Shown in pieces: positions 49,556 to 58,607 of a DNA stretch of 64,000 nt. The translations under genes and the position numbers were made by a program. Below the pieces are notes generated by a model, which did not search any database, was not told where the DNA came from, and saw only the letters and a list, made by a program, of their open reading frames with translations. Within the stretch, counting starts at the first letter, position 1. Each line of letters starts with the position of its first letter. Source of the stretch: Schaalia turicensis ACS-279-V-Col4 (GTDB taxonomy: Bacteria > Actinomycetota > Actinomycetes > Actinomycetales > Actinomycetaceae); NCBI RefSeq assembly GCF_000296505.1, contig NZ_JH815208.1, positions 113,157-177,156 of the forward strand, given 5' to 3'.

Positions 49556-52024
49556 TTTCTCGCAGGCTTTATTATTTACCTCTGAGGAAATTGAACCAGC
49601 TAGCTTTCGCCTTAGAACCCTACCTGGGACTCCTGACATGACTGAAGTGAATGCTGCCAACGCTCCTGATGTATTTGAGGCATTAACGCTGGTGGCAATC
49701 TGCTTGAATCTGTTGGCTAGTTTGCTGGAGTTGTTGTAGTACTCTCGCAGTGTTGCTGACAGAAGATGAGCGTTGGAGTCGTTGCCGTTTTCTAGCGTGT
49801 TAGCGATGACGATGGCGTCTCCGTCACAGCAGAGGTCGTCACGGTTACAGTTGTTTCCTACCGATTCCCATTCTCCCTTGTCGTTTTTCTTGTCAAGTAC
49901 TAGCCCCTTCAAGCCAGGATGCTGACGGTAATCGTTACCTTGACCGATTAGAGCTGTGGCCACCTGATCCAGGTTCGCACTGGGATTCCACTCAAGTGTT
50001 TTCTGAATATTCTCCATGGCAGTAGCTAGGTCTCCGGCCCAGCCAGTCCACGCATCAGGGATAACATTCCAGTTGGTGTATCCAAGTGTTGTTGCCGCCA
50101 GATGCGCCAGATCAACCGATTCTCCGGTCTTGTCGGTCATGGATTGCCGCCACGTGTTATCAATATAGCGATTCAAGGCAGCGATGATCTTCTTGCCTAC
50201 AGCGTCCTTCTCGAGTACGCTCGCGTCAGCACTCCTGAAACTTTCGGCAGACACGGACCAATTCACCGCAGATCCACTACCACCGTCACGCAGGTAGGCT
50301 TTTGCTAAATAGTTGAGGATGCAACGCCAAGTCGGAACGGCAATCCGCGTTCCCGCACCATGAGAACCCGCAACGTAGTCTTTTCCAACCTTGCCACTGG
50401 CACGAAGTTCTTCGAAGCGTTTCTCTAAATGCCAGATCAGATCAATCGGAGCCAGCTTGGTGTAATCAATGCTGGTGTCGGGCGCAGCGCCACCGGCACT
50501 CGAAGGAGCAACATGATCAACTGCCGCTGCTTGTCCTGAATAGGCGACCCTGTCTAGGTCAAAACCAGCACCCTTGTAGTCACTGATTTCAGTGAACTGG
50601 TCATAGTTCCAATCGTCAGGAATAGGGAAGCCAAGGTTGCCAGAAAATCCTGTAGACATGTCCGAGACGAACGCGCTTCCAGCGTAGCCGGCTTTAATGA
50701 TGCGGCTACAAATGTTACGCGAGGCGTAGATGCCTACTTTGTATCCGCCTCCCAGGCTTCCACGCACACCCTGGAAATACGGAAGAATGTGACTTGTGAC
50801 CTCGGGGTCGGTCGCGTCGAAATCAACTGCGAAATAGATATACGTTCCCGGAATGCCAAGTCTTTGGGCTGCTTGCCTTGCGAGCGTCGCGTGCCGAGCG
50901 CCGTTTTCCCGCGTGAAATGTCGAAGCTTGGTTGAGTACTCCTGGAAAATCGGGAAGAACTTCATTCCTCCGTTGGTGATGCGTTCAAGTTCTCCGGGGC
51001 GAATTGCTTTGAAATAGTCAGACGGATCTTTTGAATCCTGATTCGGCTCAGTCAGGTAACGTCCTACGATCTCATAGCCGTTCGCCTTAAGTAGGTTGAG
51101 TCGCTCAGCCGTAATCTCGAAGCGTGTATCGCATGCTTTGCAGGCGCGATTCGGATCACCTTTCGAGGTCAACAGGCTCATCCATGTAGTCGAGTCGACC
51201 ACCCCGCTTCGTGGGAGCTGATACTTTGCTTGGAATTGCGGAACGAACGTTGACAGTGCGGTTTGTGCAGAAGGATAGATATCGGGAGAAATCCGGTTAC
51301 ACACTAGAGCAACCTGAGCTAGCCAAGCCCACTTCGGTAAACTTGCCGCATTGCTGGGTGTAACTATTGTTAGACGCGCTTTGGTGCCATTGCCGAAATT
51401 ACCTGTGGCTTCCGCAGGGCTAAATCCTTCAATGGCTTGCAAGACCTGAATCAGAGCAGTGTTCATTTCCCGACCGTAGAGTCCATCGGTTGGGATGATT
51501 CCGGTATAAGCGCGATACTGTTGGTTGATTTGTTGCTGTGCTTGCCGAATCGCTGAAATGCCCCCATAAGAGCGAAGCAGGACGAATTGCTGCATTGACA
51601 ACAGCGCTTTCATGACGTCGAGCGTCACAGTGGAATCTCCACCAATGCCCATGTCGCTCTTAAGCTGTTTGATGGCCTTTCCAGTTCCGCTATAGAAATG
51701 CGTAGTGATATCGCTGGCACCAGCAGAATATCCCTTGCACCACAAAGCACCTTGGATAATGCCGTACACATTAGAAGTCTCCTGCGCACCGTCATCCTGC
51801 TGGTGGATGCCGTTAGGCCACCGAGACTGGAAGCGACTGATAGTTCCCGGTCCGAAATTGTTCGCCGTTGTCGTAATACCCAGCTCGATTTGCAGGGCCC
51901 GAATCAAAGCGTTGACCGTGCCCCAGCCGGTATATCCGTCCTCTACGACTGAACCGAAACCAGCCTTGCTCCTATAGGTGCGATTGAGCCATTGCTGTGT
52001 TTTTAGCACCATTTGATCTGTCAT
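49535..52024 (-). CDS. Large DUF1906 (Rv2525c-like glycoside hydrolase) protein
   Basis: This 829-residue protein begins with peptidoglycan-binding-like repeats (about 1-300: MVLKTQQWLNRTYRS..., YGIIQGALWCKGYSAG, VLQAIEGFSPAEATGNFGNGTKARL). It then has a DUF1906 TIM-barrel-like domain (about 305-510: YEIVGRYLTEPNQDSKDPSDYFKAIRPGELERI ... YIYFAVDFDATDPE ... GGYKVGIYASRNIC) of the GH25-like Rv2525c family. The C-terminal ~300 residues are unlike known domains. No signal peptide is seen, so export would need another route (holin or type VII-like). It lies in the cargo position between the small terminase and HNH genes. Confidence 0.85.
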   Translation of the reverse strand: MTDQMVLKTQQWLNRTYRSKAGFGSVVEDGYTGWGTVNALIRALQIELGITTTANNFGPGTISRFQSRWPNGIHQQDDGAQETSNVYGIIQGALWCKGYSAGASDITTHFYSGTGKAIKQLKSDMGIGGDSTVTLDVMKALLSMQQFVLLRSYGGISAIRQAQQQINQQYRAYTGIIPTDGLYGREMNTALIQVLQAIEGFSPAEATGNFGNGTKARLTIVTPSNAASLPKWAWLAQVALVCNRISPDIYPSAQTALSTFVPQFQAKYQLPRSGVVDSTTWMSLLTSKGDPNRACKACDTRFEITAERLNLLKANGYEIVGRYLTEPNQDSKDPSDYFKAIRPGELERITNGGMKFFPIFQEYSTKLRHFTRENGARHATLARQAAQRLGIPGTYIYFAVDFDATDPEVTSHILPYFQGVRGSLGGGYKVGIYASRNICSRIIKAGYAGSAFVSDMSTGFSGNLGFPIPDDWNYDQFTEISDYKGAGFDLDRVAYSGQAAAVDHVAPSSAGGAAPDTSIDYTKLAPIDLIWHLEKRFEELRASGKVGKDYVAGSHGAGTRIAVPTWRCILNYLAKAYLRDGGSGSAVNWSVSAESFRSADASVLEKDAVGKKIIAALNRYIDNTWRQSMTDKTGESVDLAHLAATTLGYTNWNVIPDAWTGWAGDLATAMENIQKTLEWNPSANLDQVATALIGQGNDYRQHPGLKGLVLDKKNDKGEWESVGNNCNRDDLCCDGDAIVIANTLENGNDSNAHLLSATLREYYNNSSKLANRFKQIATSVNASNTSGALAAFTSVMSGVPGRVLRRKLAGSISSEVNNKACEKLANFIF

Positions 52025-52069
52025 GATTCCTCCTTTTTAGAAACCAGTTTGTTAATTCAAGACAGGCGA

Positions 52070-52164
52070 ACACCTGCCAGGGAGGGATCCAGAACACCGG
52101 ATGAGAAGCTCCGAGTTTTTTGCCCTCACCTGTACGTCCCTGGGAAACCCAAATCCGGACGGAC
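52070..52164 (-). ncRNA. Candidate structured RNA, copy R2
   Basis: On the minus strand this begins GTCCGTCCGGATTTG and continues through TTTCCCAGGGACGTACAGG, aligned to the CCGTCCGGATTCG ... GGGCGTATGGG core of R1 and R3. It is more diverged but still foldable (CCCTCCCTGGCAGGTG nearby). It lies about 50 bases ahead of the DUF1906 gene start. Confidence 0.45.
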
Positions 52165-52432
52165 AAAGCGCAAGAAAACCGAGCAACACTCAGCGGGATT
52201 TCACCCCTCACTGGTACTGCCGACGAAGCCCGAAGTGTTAATACCTTGTTTGATTCGGGGACTTTGCGCGCGGTTGGCCCCGCCCGCTGACCTGTGCCAA
52301 GGCTGTAGAGATTCGACGGCCCTACCCCTCGTCAGGCTTTCGACGGTGGCTCGTGTTCGGCAAACGCCAGGCGGGTAGGCAACTTTGAAGTTCTAAATGA
52401 TCGACGCGACAGGCGCGAACGTAGCGGGCTCG
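52165..52432. other. Non-coding gap before the HNH gene
   Basis: I see no gene in these 268 bases. They follow the HNH stop and precede the R2 copy and may be debris from the cargo insertion. Confidence 0.3.
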
Positions 52433-52810
52433 TCAATACGAGTAGACCCTAGATGCTTGCCTCCAGCGATCATCATCGAGCGCACTCTGGCGCGAGTGGC
52501 AGGGCTTACACAAGGCGCGGAGGTTATCAAAGTCGTGGGAGCCACCGTGCTCAAGCGGGAGAACGTGGTGGACTTCCTGTGCGGGCGTGTACCGGCTGGC
52601 CGCGAGGCAGTCTTCGCAGAGCGGGTGGGCGGCGACGTAGGCGGCGCGGATTTTACGCCAGCGCGCGCCGTAGCGGGCGTTGATCTTCGGATCACGCTGA
52701 TACTTCCGATAGTGTGCGTCTTCCACCTTCGCGTGCTGCTCGCAGAAACGTTCGTGGGTGAGCTCAGGGCAACCAGGATGGGAGCACGGGGACGCTGGTT
52801 TGACCGGCAT
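52433..52810 (-). CDS. HNH endonuclease
   Basis: This 125-residue nuclease has an HNH motif: VHHVLPLEHGGSHDFDNLRALCKPCHSRQSA near 82-112, with the metal-ligand Cys pairs CEDC and CKPC and an N-terminal Cys/His cluster (CSHPGCPELTHERFCEQH). HNH nucleases next to terminases are required for packaging in many HK97-like phages. In such phages the small terminase gene follows directly; here about 4 kb of cargo separates them. Confidence 0.9.
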   Translation of the reverse strand: MPVKPASPCSHPGCPELTHERFCEQHAKVEDAHYRKYQRDPKINARYGARWRKIRAAYVAAHPLCEDCLAASRYTPAQEVHHVLPLEHGGSHDFDNLRALCKPCHSRQSALDDDRWRQASRVYSY

Positions 52811-52838
52811 CGCTTGCTCCTTCCCACTGGATGTGGTG

Positions 52839-52875
52839 AAGCCCCAAGACTCCCGTGTGTGGGTTCTTGGGGCTT
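52839..52875. terminator. Hairpin between HNH and the sigma-like gene
   Basis: AAGCCCCAAGA pairs with TCTTGGGGCTT around a 15-base loop. T tracts are short, so its role as a terminator of the early operon is tentative. Confidence 0.5.
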
Positions 52876-52968
52876 TTCCTACTTTTCAACCACCTACATC
52901 ATTGCAGGCCGGAAACGGTAAATGCATCCGCCGTTCCTGACACCTTTTGGCGCAAGGGTGCAAAACCC

Positions 52969-53427
52969 TCACAAACGGCCATACAGAGCGGTCGCAAGAC
53001 GAGCCAGCGCGCGCGACTTCTTCTGGTAGGCGGTCGTGCGCTCAACATAGAAGTGGTTGCAGATCTGCTGGACCGCATCATCCTGGGTACCCTCGCCGAG
53101 GAAGAACGCCTCCAACACCAACCGGTCATCCTCGGAGAGGATCTCCCATGCAGGCAGGAACCAGTCCATGTACTGGCGCGCCTCAGCGTATCGGGCTTTG
53201 TAGGTGTCGATGCGCTCGATCGTTGCAACGATGCTGTTCTCCGAAGCGTGAAGGTCGCCTGATGGCGGGGTGCCGTCCATACGTGGGGATGCGGGGCTAG
53301 CCGCATCCGCATAAGCCGCCTTGATCTGCTCGTCGGTACTCTCGATGATCTGTTCCATCACCGCATAATCCTGTAACGCAGCGATCGCAGCTTTCCTTGT
53401 GTCGAGGTACTTCGTCATCACATGCAT
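52969..53427 (-). CDS. DUF1492 sigma-like phage regulator
   Basis: This 152-residue protein has a C-terminal sigma-70 region-4-like HTH (DDRLVLEAFFLGEGTQDDAVQQICNHFYVERTTAYQKKSRALARLATALYG) and an N-terminal helical part. DUF1492/ArpU-type proteins drive late gene transcription in Gram-positive phages. Of two starts, 53427 has AGGAG 5 bases ahead; 53418 would give a TGATG overlap with the helicase stop. It lies between the early and packaging genes, as expected for a late regulator. Confidence 0.85.
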   Translation of the reverse strand: MHVMTKYLDTRKAAIAALQDYAVMEQIIESTDEQIKAAYADAASPASPRMDGTPPSGDLHASENSIVATIERIDTYKARYAEARQYMDWFLPAWEILSEDDRLVLEAFFLGEGTQDDAVQQICNHFYVERTTAYQKKSRALARLATALYGRL

Positions 53428-54794
53428 GACGACTCCTTCCTGCTTGTGGTTGTGAGTTCGGTGGCGACCGCGTCAATCAACGCAGCCTGCGTAGCGTCTT
53501 TCGCATCAAGGGCTTTAAGGACGGCTTCATCGAGCGTCCCCTCAGCAACCAGATGCGTGATCGTGACCGGCTCTAATTGCCCTTGCCGATACAAGCGAGC
53601 GTTCGTCTGCTGGTAAAGCTCCAAAGACCAGGTAAGCGAAAACCACACCAGCAGATGCCCACCTGCCTGCAGGTTCAATCCGTGACCGGCAGATGCTGGG
53701 TGGATCAGTGCGAGGGTGATCGCACCTTTGTTCCATGCCTCGATATCCGCGCTTGTTTTCAGTTCGCGAGCCTGCGGGAATCGCGCGATGATGCGTTCGC
53801 GGTCGTGAGTAAACCAGTAGGCCACGAGCAGTGGGTTGCCGTTGGCTGCCTCGACGAGGTCTTCGAGGGCGTCAAGCTTCCGATCATGAACCGCCGTCCA
53901 TTCGCCATCGCCCGTGTAGATCGCGCCCGATGCCAACTGCAGGAGCTTGCCCGACAACGCAGCAGCATTCGCAGCATCAATCGTCGCCTCACCAAGTTGG
54001 AGGACGAGGTCGGCTTTGAGTTGCTCGTAGACCTTGCGTTCTTTCGGCTCCAACTTCACGGGCATCGTCGTGACCGTCAATTCCGGTAGCTGCAGGTGGT
54101 CGGTGGTGCGCATCGACAACGTCATGTCTGCGATGGCGTCGTAGATCTCGTCCTCCGCCCCCTCGCGGGGTTTATAGGTGAACACCTGCATCCCATTGCG
54201 CTTATCGGGGGTGAACCAGCGCTCGCGGTAGCGGGTAATGAAACGGCCCAAACGCTCGCCGCCGTCGAGGAGCCGGAACTGTGCCCAGATATCCATCAAC
54301 CCGTTGGATGCTGGTGTTCCGGTCAGGCCTACCCAACGCTTCACGTGCGGACGAACCTTCACCAATGCCGTGAATCGTTTCGCCCGGTGGTTTTTGAAGG
54401 AGGACAGTTCGTCGATGACGACCATGTCGAACGGCCAGCCATCGCCGTACTGACCCACGAGCCAGGGGATGTTCTCCCGGTTGATGACGGTCACCATCGC
54501 AGACGCCGCGAGAGCGTTCAGCCGGTCTTGTTTGGTGCCGACAGCGACCGATACGGTCAAACCTCGCAGGTGATCCCACTTCGCTATTTCGGTTGGCCAC
54601 GTATCGCGGGCTACCCGCAGTGGTGCGATGACGAGGACGCGGTGGATGGTGAAGTAGTCGAGCATGAGCTGCCAGATCGCCGTCAACGTGATCACCGATT
54701 TGCCCAAACCCATCCCAAGGAAGATCGCGGCCTCGTCATGGTCGATGATGAAATCGGTCGCTTGACGTTGGTAGTTATGCGGCGTGTAGTGCAT
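53418..54794 (-). CDS. SNF2-type DEAD/DEAH helicase (phage replication)
   Basis: This ~458-residue SF2 helicase shows motif I FLGMGLGKSVIT near 26-38, motif II VVIDELSS near 125 (DEL variant), motif III GLTGTPASN and motif VI-like QTNARLYRQGQLEPV. Phage SNF2-like proteins with this short length are typical of replication modules next to VRR-NUC and P4 primase genes. ATG 54794 is chosen because it overlaps the VRR-NUC stop by 20 bases and is preceded by a fair Shine-Dalgarno. Confidence 0.92.
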   Translation of the reverse strand: MHYTPHNYQRQATDFIIDHDEAAIFLGMGLGKSVITLTAIWQLMLDYFTIHRVLVIAPLRVARDTWPTEIAKWDHLRGLTVSVAVGTKQDRLNALAASAMVTVINRENIPWLVGQYGDGWPFDMVVIDELSSFKNHRAKRFTALVKVRPHVKRWVGLTGTPASNGLMDIWAQFRLLDGGERLGRFITRYRERWFTPDKRNGMQVFTYKPREGAEDEIYDAIADMTLSMRTTDHLQLPELTVTTMPVKLEPKERKVYEQLKADLVLQLGEATIDAANAAALSGKLLQLASGAIYTGDGEWTAVHDRKLDALEDLVEAANGNPLLVAYWFTHDRERIIARFPQARELKTSADIEAWNKGAITLALIHPASAGHGLNLQAGGHLLVWFSLTWSLELYQQTNARLYRQGQLEPVTITHLVAEGTLDEAVLKALDAKDATQAALIDAVATELTTTSRKESSCM

Positions 54795-55053
54795 CAAGCA
54801 CCTCCTGTATGCCGTCCATCGAATCAACAACCAACGCGGTGAAGCCTTGCTGGCGTAGCTGGTTCATCCGTCGGCGTTGGATCGGCCGAGGCTTTTTGCC
54901 GGGGGCTTTCACTTCGACGAAGACGACCTGGCCTCCCATCAGGCATAGCCGGTCAGGTACGCCACTGGTTCCAGGGCAGACAAGCTTCCAGCACAAGCCC
55001 CCGGAGGCTTCAACGGCCTTTTTGAGCTGGGCTTCGATGTGGTGTTCGTTCAT
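54775..55053 (-). CDS. VRR-NUC domain nuclease
   Basis: This 92-residue nuclease has the VRR-NUC motif order: E-xxx-L at the start (HIEAQLKKAVEA), GVPDRLCLMGGQVVFVEVKAPGKKPRPIQRRRMNQLRQQG, with the catalytic PD ... ExK. Stand-alone VRR-NUC proteins in phages are thought to resolve DNA branches. It is cotranscribed with the SNF2 helicase, which it overlaps. Confidence 0.92.
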   Translation of the reverse strand: MNEHHIEAQLKKAVEASGGLCWKLVCPGTSGVPDRLCLMGGQVVFVEVKAPGKKPRPIQRRRMNQLRQQGFTALVVDSMDGIQEVLDALHAA

Positions 55054-55186
55054 GGTCACTCCTTGAGTGGTTTTCCACGGGGTGACGACTGGTGACGGTT
55101 GGATTTGAACTTTTCTAAAGGCGATATTTTTATGGCCTTAGTAATAGTTCAATACCGGTCGTCACCGGTCGTCACCCTCATCGGGT
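55054..55186. other. Short gap with GGTCGTCACC repeats
   Basis: Three variants of the word GTCGTCACC / GTGACGAC (near 55080, 55155 and 55165) lie between the primase and VRR-NUC genes. They may be part of an origin or a regulatory site; nothing more is clear. Confidence 0.35.
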
Positions 55187-57445
55187 TTAGCTGTTGAATT
55201 CGCTGGTCAGAGCTAGTCCGTAGACGTACATGCCGTGCTTGGACTTGCGTCGTTCAAACCCGGATTGTTCGAGAGTGGCGTTGAAGTCGACCATCGGCCG
55301 CGCCCACCCGCTGGTGGATTGCGCCCACGCCCGATACTCCTGATACAGGTCACCGGCGCGTTCGGATAGGGCCGGGTCCACCTCGCAGCGGGCGTCAAGG
55401 AATTGGGCGAACCAGTTGTTCTCTTCCCGATATGCGCTTGAGGCAGCGACCACTTGGGCGGGCGGGGTGAGCTGGTACTCCTCGGCGTGGATGAGCCGCG
55501 CGCCTTCCATGATCCATGCAAGTACCGCTCCGCCGGCGGTCTCGTAGAGGTAGTCGGCGTAGTTCTTCACATCGGAGCTACCCTCGATGACCGCGTTGAA
55601 CGGGATCACGATGAGCCTGCGCCAGATGCCCGCATCCATCGCGCCCACCCTCGGTAGGTGGTTTGTGTAGAGGATGAGCGTGTGGGACGGGGTGAACGCG
55701 AACGGCGCCTTGTACTTCTTCTCCGCGTAGATCTGGTCGGTGGAGGCGAGCTGTTTAACCGTCGAGGTCGACAGTCTTACGCCTTCTTCGGACTCGGCGG
55801 CGATGATGAGCCGTTTGCCTTTCGCCTCGGCAAGTTCAGGTTTGACGTTCCGGTTCCCGCCAATGGTGAGCACGTCGGCGGACATGTTGCCCGCATACGT
55901 GCCGAGCACTCTCGCGATCGTGTTCCAGAACGTGGACTTGCCGTTGCGGCCGTCCCCGTAGGCGATTACAAGCGCTTCGACCATGACCTTCCCGACCGCT
56001 GCCAGCCCGACGATCCGCTGCACATATCCGATCAGCTTCCGGTCGGATTCGAAGAACACGTCGAGCGCCTGTTTCCAGATGTCTGTGCCCGTGTCGGTGG
56101 GGTCGAGCGCAGTTTGTTTCGTGATCAGATCCAGCGGGTTATGGTCACGTCGGGTGCCGTCACGCACATCCCATGTCCCAGACGGCGTGTTGAGGAGATA
56201 CGGGTCAGCGTCCAGTTGATCGGGCGTGGTGAGCAGCATCGGGTGCGCTTCCCGCAGGCAGGAGGTGATTGCCCGGGACTCACGGCGTTTCAACACGAAC
56301 GCCTCGTAGGCCTTCGCATCCTCGAACGCCCGGTAGGCGGCCCGCTGAGCTGACGTGAAACCGGCGAGTGCTTTCGCTTTCGATGAAGCGGCTGCAAGCA
56401 CCGCATCCGCGCCCGTCACCGCGAGCTGGTCGCGGGCTTTCTCCAACAGATGGCCGGCCTCGGCTAGTTGCCGGTCGGTCAGTTCCTGGGCGATGCCTTG
56501 CGCAGCAGGCGCAGACTCAGACCACACGCCCCCGTCGTAGACGAGCCAGTCTGTGGCTTCCGTAAATGCCAGACGTGACGAGTATTCTGCGGTGAGCATC
56601 GAAGCTTGCCCCACATCGGTGAAATCATCCGGCCGCAGGCTCGTCAGCTCCGCGTACACTTCCGGCGAGAGGTAGTCCGGATCGGCAGCGACTTTGGCGG
56701 CGAACCGGCACGCCGAGCCCCAGATCGACTCCAACTCGTGATCCGACAGGGGCGGCTCGCACAGCAATGCTTTCCGATCGAACAGGTCACGGGCCTGTGC
56801 GGTCTGCCCGTAACGGATCAGGACACGCCCGGCGAAGCGGGACAGGGTGGCGTTGCGGGAGCCTTCCCCGATCACCTGGGTCGAGGCATCGAACGCTGCG
56901 AACACGTCGATCTCATCGGCTTCGTCCAGCCAAGCATCCAGTAGCTTCGTGCCGTCGTGGACGGTGACCTCGGGGTTGGTGGTGCCGTAGATGAACCGTC
57001 CGGCATCCAACGCCTGCGGGTCGAAGAACCTGAACCGGGCTGCCAGGCGGCGCTTCAACCCCGCATAGGTATCTGCGTCCGTGACTTCGGTGATCGGGAA
57101 GTAGACGTGGAAACGAGGCCTCGCCGACAGCACGCCCTTCGCCTTCTGGTGGTTCCGGGAAGTGGCGGTCATGAACTCGACTCCAGCCATCAACTCGGCG
57201 AGCTTCTCCGGTGTGACCCAGTCGGACGATTCTTCGGTGTGGTCGTTGTCGATGTCCATCACCACACAATCCGAGGACACGAAACTCGCCGACGAGCGCC
57301 GATCGCCAGTGTAGGTGGCGGCGACGTGATCCCACCTGGCCACCAGCTGCAGGTCAGCCTGGTCGGTGACGTGGTGGTGGTTCGGATAGTGGTTGTTGTG
57401 CGGGTTGCCGCTGTTGGTCGCGGCGCACAAGGTAAACGGGGTCAT
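55187..57445 (-). CDS. P4-type phage/plasmid primase-helicase
   Basis: This 752-residue replication protein has an N-terminal primase-like (PriCT/bifunctional primase) region (about 60-260, CVVMDIDNDHTE ... RFHVYFPITEV with the DxD pair) and a D5/P4 helicase part. Walker A is YGDGRNGKSTFWNTIARVLG near 510, and the Walker B LIIAAESEEGVRL follows. The ATG at 57445 overlaps the next gene's stop by ATGA, so the 42-codon extension upstream is not used. Length and order match P4-family phage primases. Confidence 0.92.
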   Translation of the reverse strand: MTPFTLCAATNSGNPHNNHYPNHHHVTDQADLQLVARWDHVAATYTGDRRSSASFVSSDCVVMDIDNDHTEESSDWVTPEKLAELMAGVEFMTATSRNHQKAKGVLSARPRFHVYFPITEVTDADTYAGLKRRLAARFRFFDPQALDAGRFIYGTTNPEVTVHDGTKLLDAWLDEADEIDVFAAFDASTQVIGEGSRNATLSRFAGRVLIRYGQTAQARDLFDRKALLCEPPLSDHELESIWGSACRFAAKVAADPDYLSPEVYAELTSLRPDDFTDVGQASMLTAEYSSRLAFTEATDWLVYDGGVWSESAPAAQGIAQELTDRQLAEAGHLLEKARDQLAVTGADAVLAAASSKAKALAGFTSAQRAAYRAFEDAKAYEAFVLKRRESRAITSCLREAHPMLLTTPDQLDADPYLLNTPSGTWDVRDGTRRDHNPLDLITKQTALDPTDTGTDIWKQALDVFFESDRKLIGYVQRIVGLAAVGKVMVEALVIAYGDGRNGKSTFWNTIARVLGTYAGNMSADVLTIGGNRNVKPELAEAKGKRLIIAAESEEGVRLSTSTVKQLASTDQIYAEKKYKAPFAFTPSHTLILYTNHLPRVGAMDAGIWRRLIVIPFNAVIEGSSDVKNYADYLYETAGGAVLAWIMEGARLIHAEEYQLTPPAQVVAASSAYREENNWFAQFLDARCEVDPALSERAGDLYQEYRAWAQSTSGWARPMVDFNATLEQSGFERRKSKHGMYVYGLALTSEFNS

Positions 57446-57882
57446 GCGGGGTGCACCTCCTGGAAGTCGGCGTTGAAGAAGCGGACGGGGATGTTCATCT
57501 GGTGGGCCCAGTCGATTTCGGCGCGCATCCCTGCCGACACATGTCCGATGTAGGCCCATAGCTGTTCGCATTTCGACAGCAGGATGCGGTTGAAGAACAT
57601 GACCAGCTCACGGGCATCCGGGTCGGTGTCGTCCATGAACTGCGGATAGTGCAGATGCGGGGCGAGTGGGATCCGGCGTGCCGACACCGCGAACGCGCAG
57701 AACCGGCGGGCAAGTTTCACGTTGGCGTCGATGTCTCCGGAGTACGGGGAGCAGATGTACACCAAGGGCCGATACCCGTACTCGGCGCGCTGGATTTCTT
57801 TCAGCGCCTTGTAGCAGGTGGGGTCGGGGTATCCTTCGATGTTCTTCTTCGGGATACCGATGTCGAGGGCAGCGGCGGTCAT
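57442..57882 (-). CDS. DUF4406/DUF7768 nucleotide-hydrolase-like protein
   Basis: This 146-residue protein resembles the DUF4406 / nucleoside-2-deoxyribosyltransferase-like group: VYICSPYSGDIDANVKLARRFC (N-terminal loop and helix), APHLHYPQFMDD and SAGMRAEIDWAHQMNIPVRFF. The RxEIDWA Glu is the likely catalytic position. In phages such proteins often sit in replication modules and may act on nucleotides; the substrate is unknown. It overlaps the neighbouring genes by ATGA on both sides. Confidence 0.82.
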   Translation of the reverse strand: MTAAALDIGIPKKNIEGYPDPTCYKALKEIQRAEYGYRPLVYICSPYSGDIDANVKLARRFCAFAVSARRIPLAPHLHYPQFMDDTDPDARELVMFFNRILLSKCEQLWAYIGHVSAGMRAEIDWAHQMNIPVRFFNADFQEVHPA

Positions 57883-58082
57883 GACTGGTCTCCCGTCTGC
57901 CCGAAGGCGAGAGCGTGGTAGGCGTCGATCATTCGCGCCTGGCAGGCGACCTGTTGCTCCAGGTTGTCGATGCGGGCATGAGCCACGCGCAGGGCATCCA
58001 GTAACGCGATAGCTGTCTGTAGTGGGTCAGTGTCGAGGTCGCGTAGGAACGTGGCGACGCGTGGATCATTGGGGCATATCAT
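57879..58082 (-). CDS. Small helical phage protein
   Basis: This 67-residue protein (MICPNDPRVATFLRDL ... ALRVAHARIDNLEQQVACQARMIDAYHALAFG) is mainly one long amphipathic helix, perhaps a dimerising coil. The start at 58082 is preferred to the longer upstream frame. It follows structured RNA copy R3 and overlaps the next gene. Function unknown. Confidence 0.6.
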   Translation of the reverse strand: MICPNDPRVATFLRDLDTDPLQTAIALLDALRVAHARIDNLEQQVACQARMIDAYHALAFGQTGDQS

Positions 58083-58170
58083 GAGTCGGCTCCATTTCTG
58101 AGAGCCTGATAGACAAGTAGGTGGCGCGGTTACGCACATGGCTCTCAGTAGGAGGCCAGAAACCAGCAGG

Positions 58171-58260
58171 GAGTTAACCCCCTCGGCAGAGTTTCTGGTC
58201 ACTGAGCTTTGAGGCTCTCGCCCATACGCCCCTGAGGACCGACGAATCCGGACGGGTCAA
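58171..58260 (-). ncRNA. Candidate structured RNA, copy R3
   Basis: On the minus strand ACCC/GGGT, CGG/CCG and GGTC/GACC form the nested outer stem, enclosing CCT-CA-GGG and GGGC-GAGA-GCCT hairpins. Compared with R1 the AGGT/ACCT pair has changed to GGTC/GACC and the terminal hairpins have changed loop and stem together, which is the mark of a conserved structure. The CCGTCCGGATTCG and GGGCGTATGGGC words are shared exactly. It lies about 90 bases ahead of the small helical gene. Confidence 0.6.
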
Positions 58261-58315
58261 CCCCAGGTCGATACCGGGTATATCCGGTAGACCTTCCACT
58301 ACGGGTCAGGTGATC

Positions 58316-58507
58316 ATGAGAGCTATGAGCGAGATGGATAAAGCGACCGTATGGGCGGTGTTCCAGAACATGCGCCTGTTCTGCCTCTTGGAGTACCTGC
58401 GTGACCTCGACCAAGCACTGGTGCGGAGCCGGAGTGATGAGCAGATCCGCCAGTACTTGCATGAGCTTCTCGACGCTGACCCGGCAATCGTCCTCGACTA
58501 CCAGTAG
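58316..58507 (+). CDS. Small protein on the opposite strand
   Basis: This frame of about 63 codons (MRAMSEMDKATVWAVFQNMRLFCLLEYLRDLDQALVRS ... LHELLDADPAIVLDYQ) has helical protein-like composition, better than the antisense frame over it. It is the only plus-strand gene candidate in this part of the prophage, diverging from the R3 side. Possible starts are 58310, 58316 and 58325. Function unknown, perhaps a regulator. Confidence 0.4.
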   Translation: MRAMSEMDKATVWAVFQNMRLFCLLEYLRDLDQALVRSRSDEQIRQYLHELLDADPAIVLDYQ

Positions 58508-58607
58508 GCCGCCCAGCAAGTTATTACGGTCTACATCAATCCACGCAAAGAGGCGCCCCAACTAGTTGTGCTAGTTAGGACGCCTCTCACATCGACGGTT
58601 CAGGAGG

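Noticed and set aside
58199..58561. 120-codon minus-strand frame over the R3 RNA and the small plus-strand gene
   Set aside because: Crosses a structured RNA and is less protein-like than the plus-strand frame.
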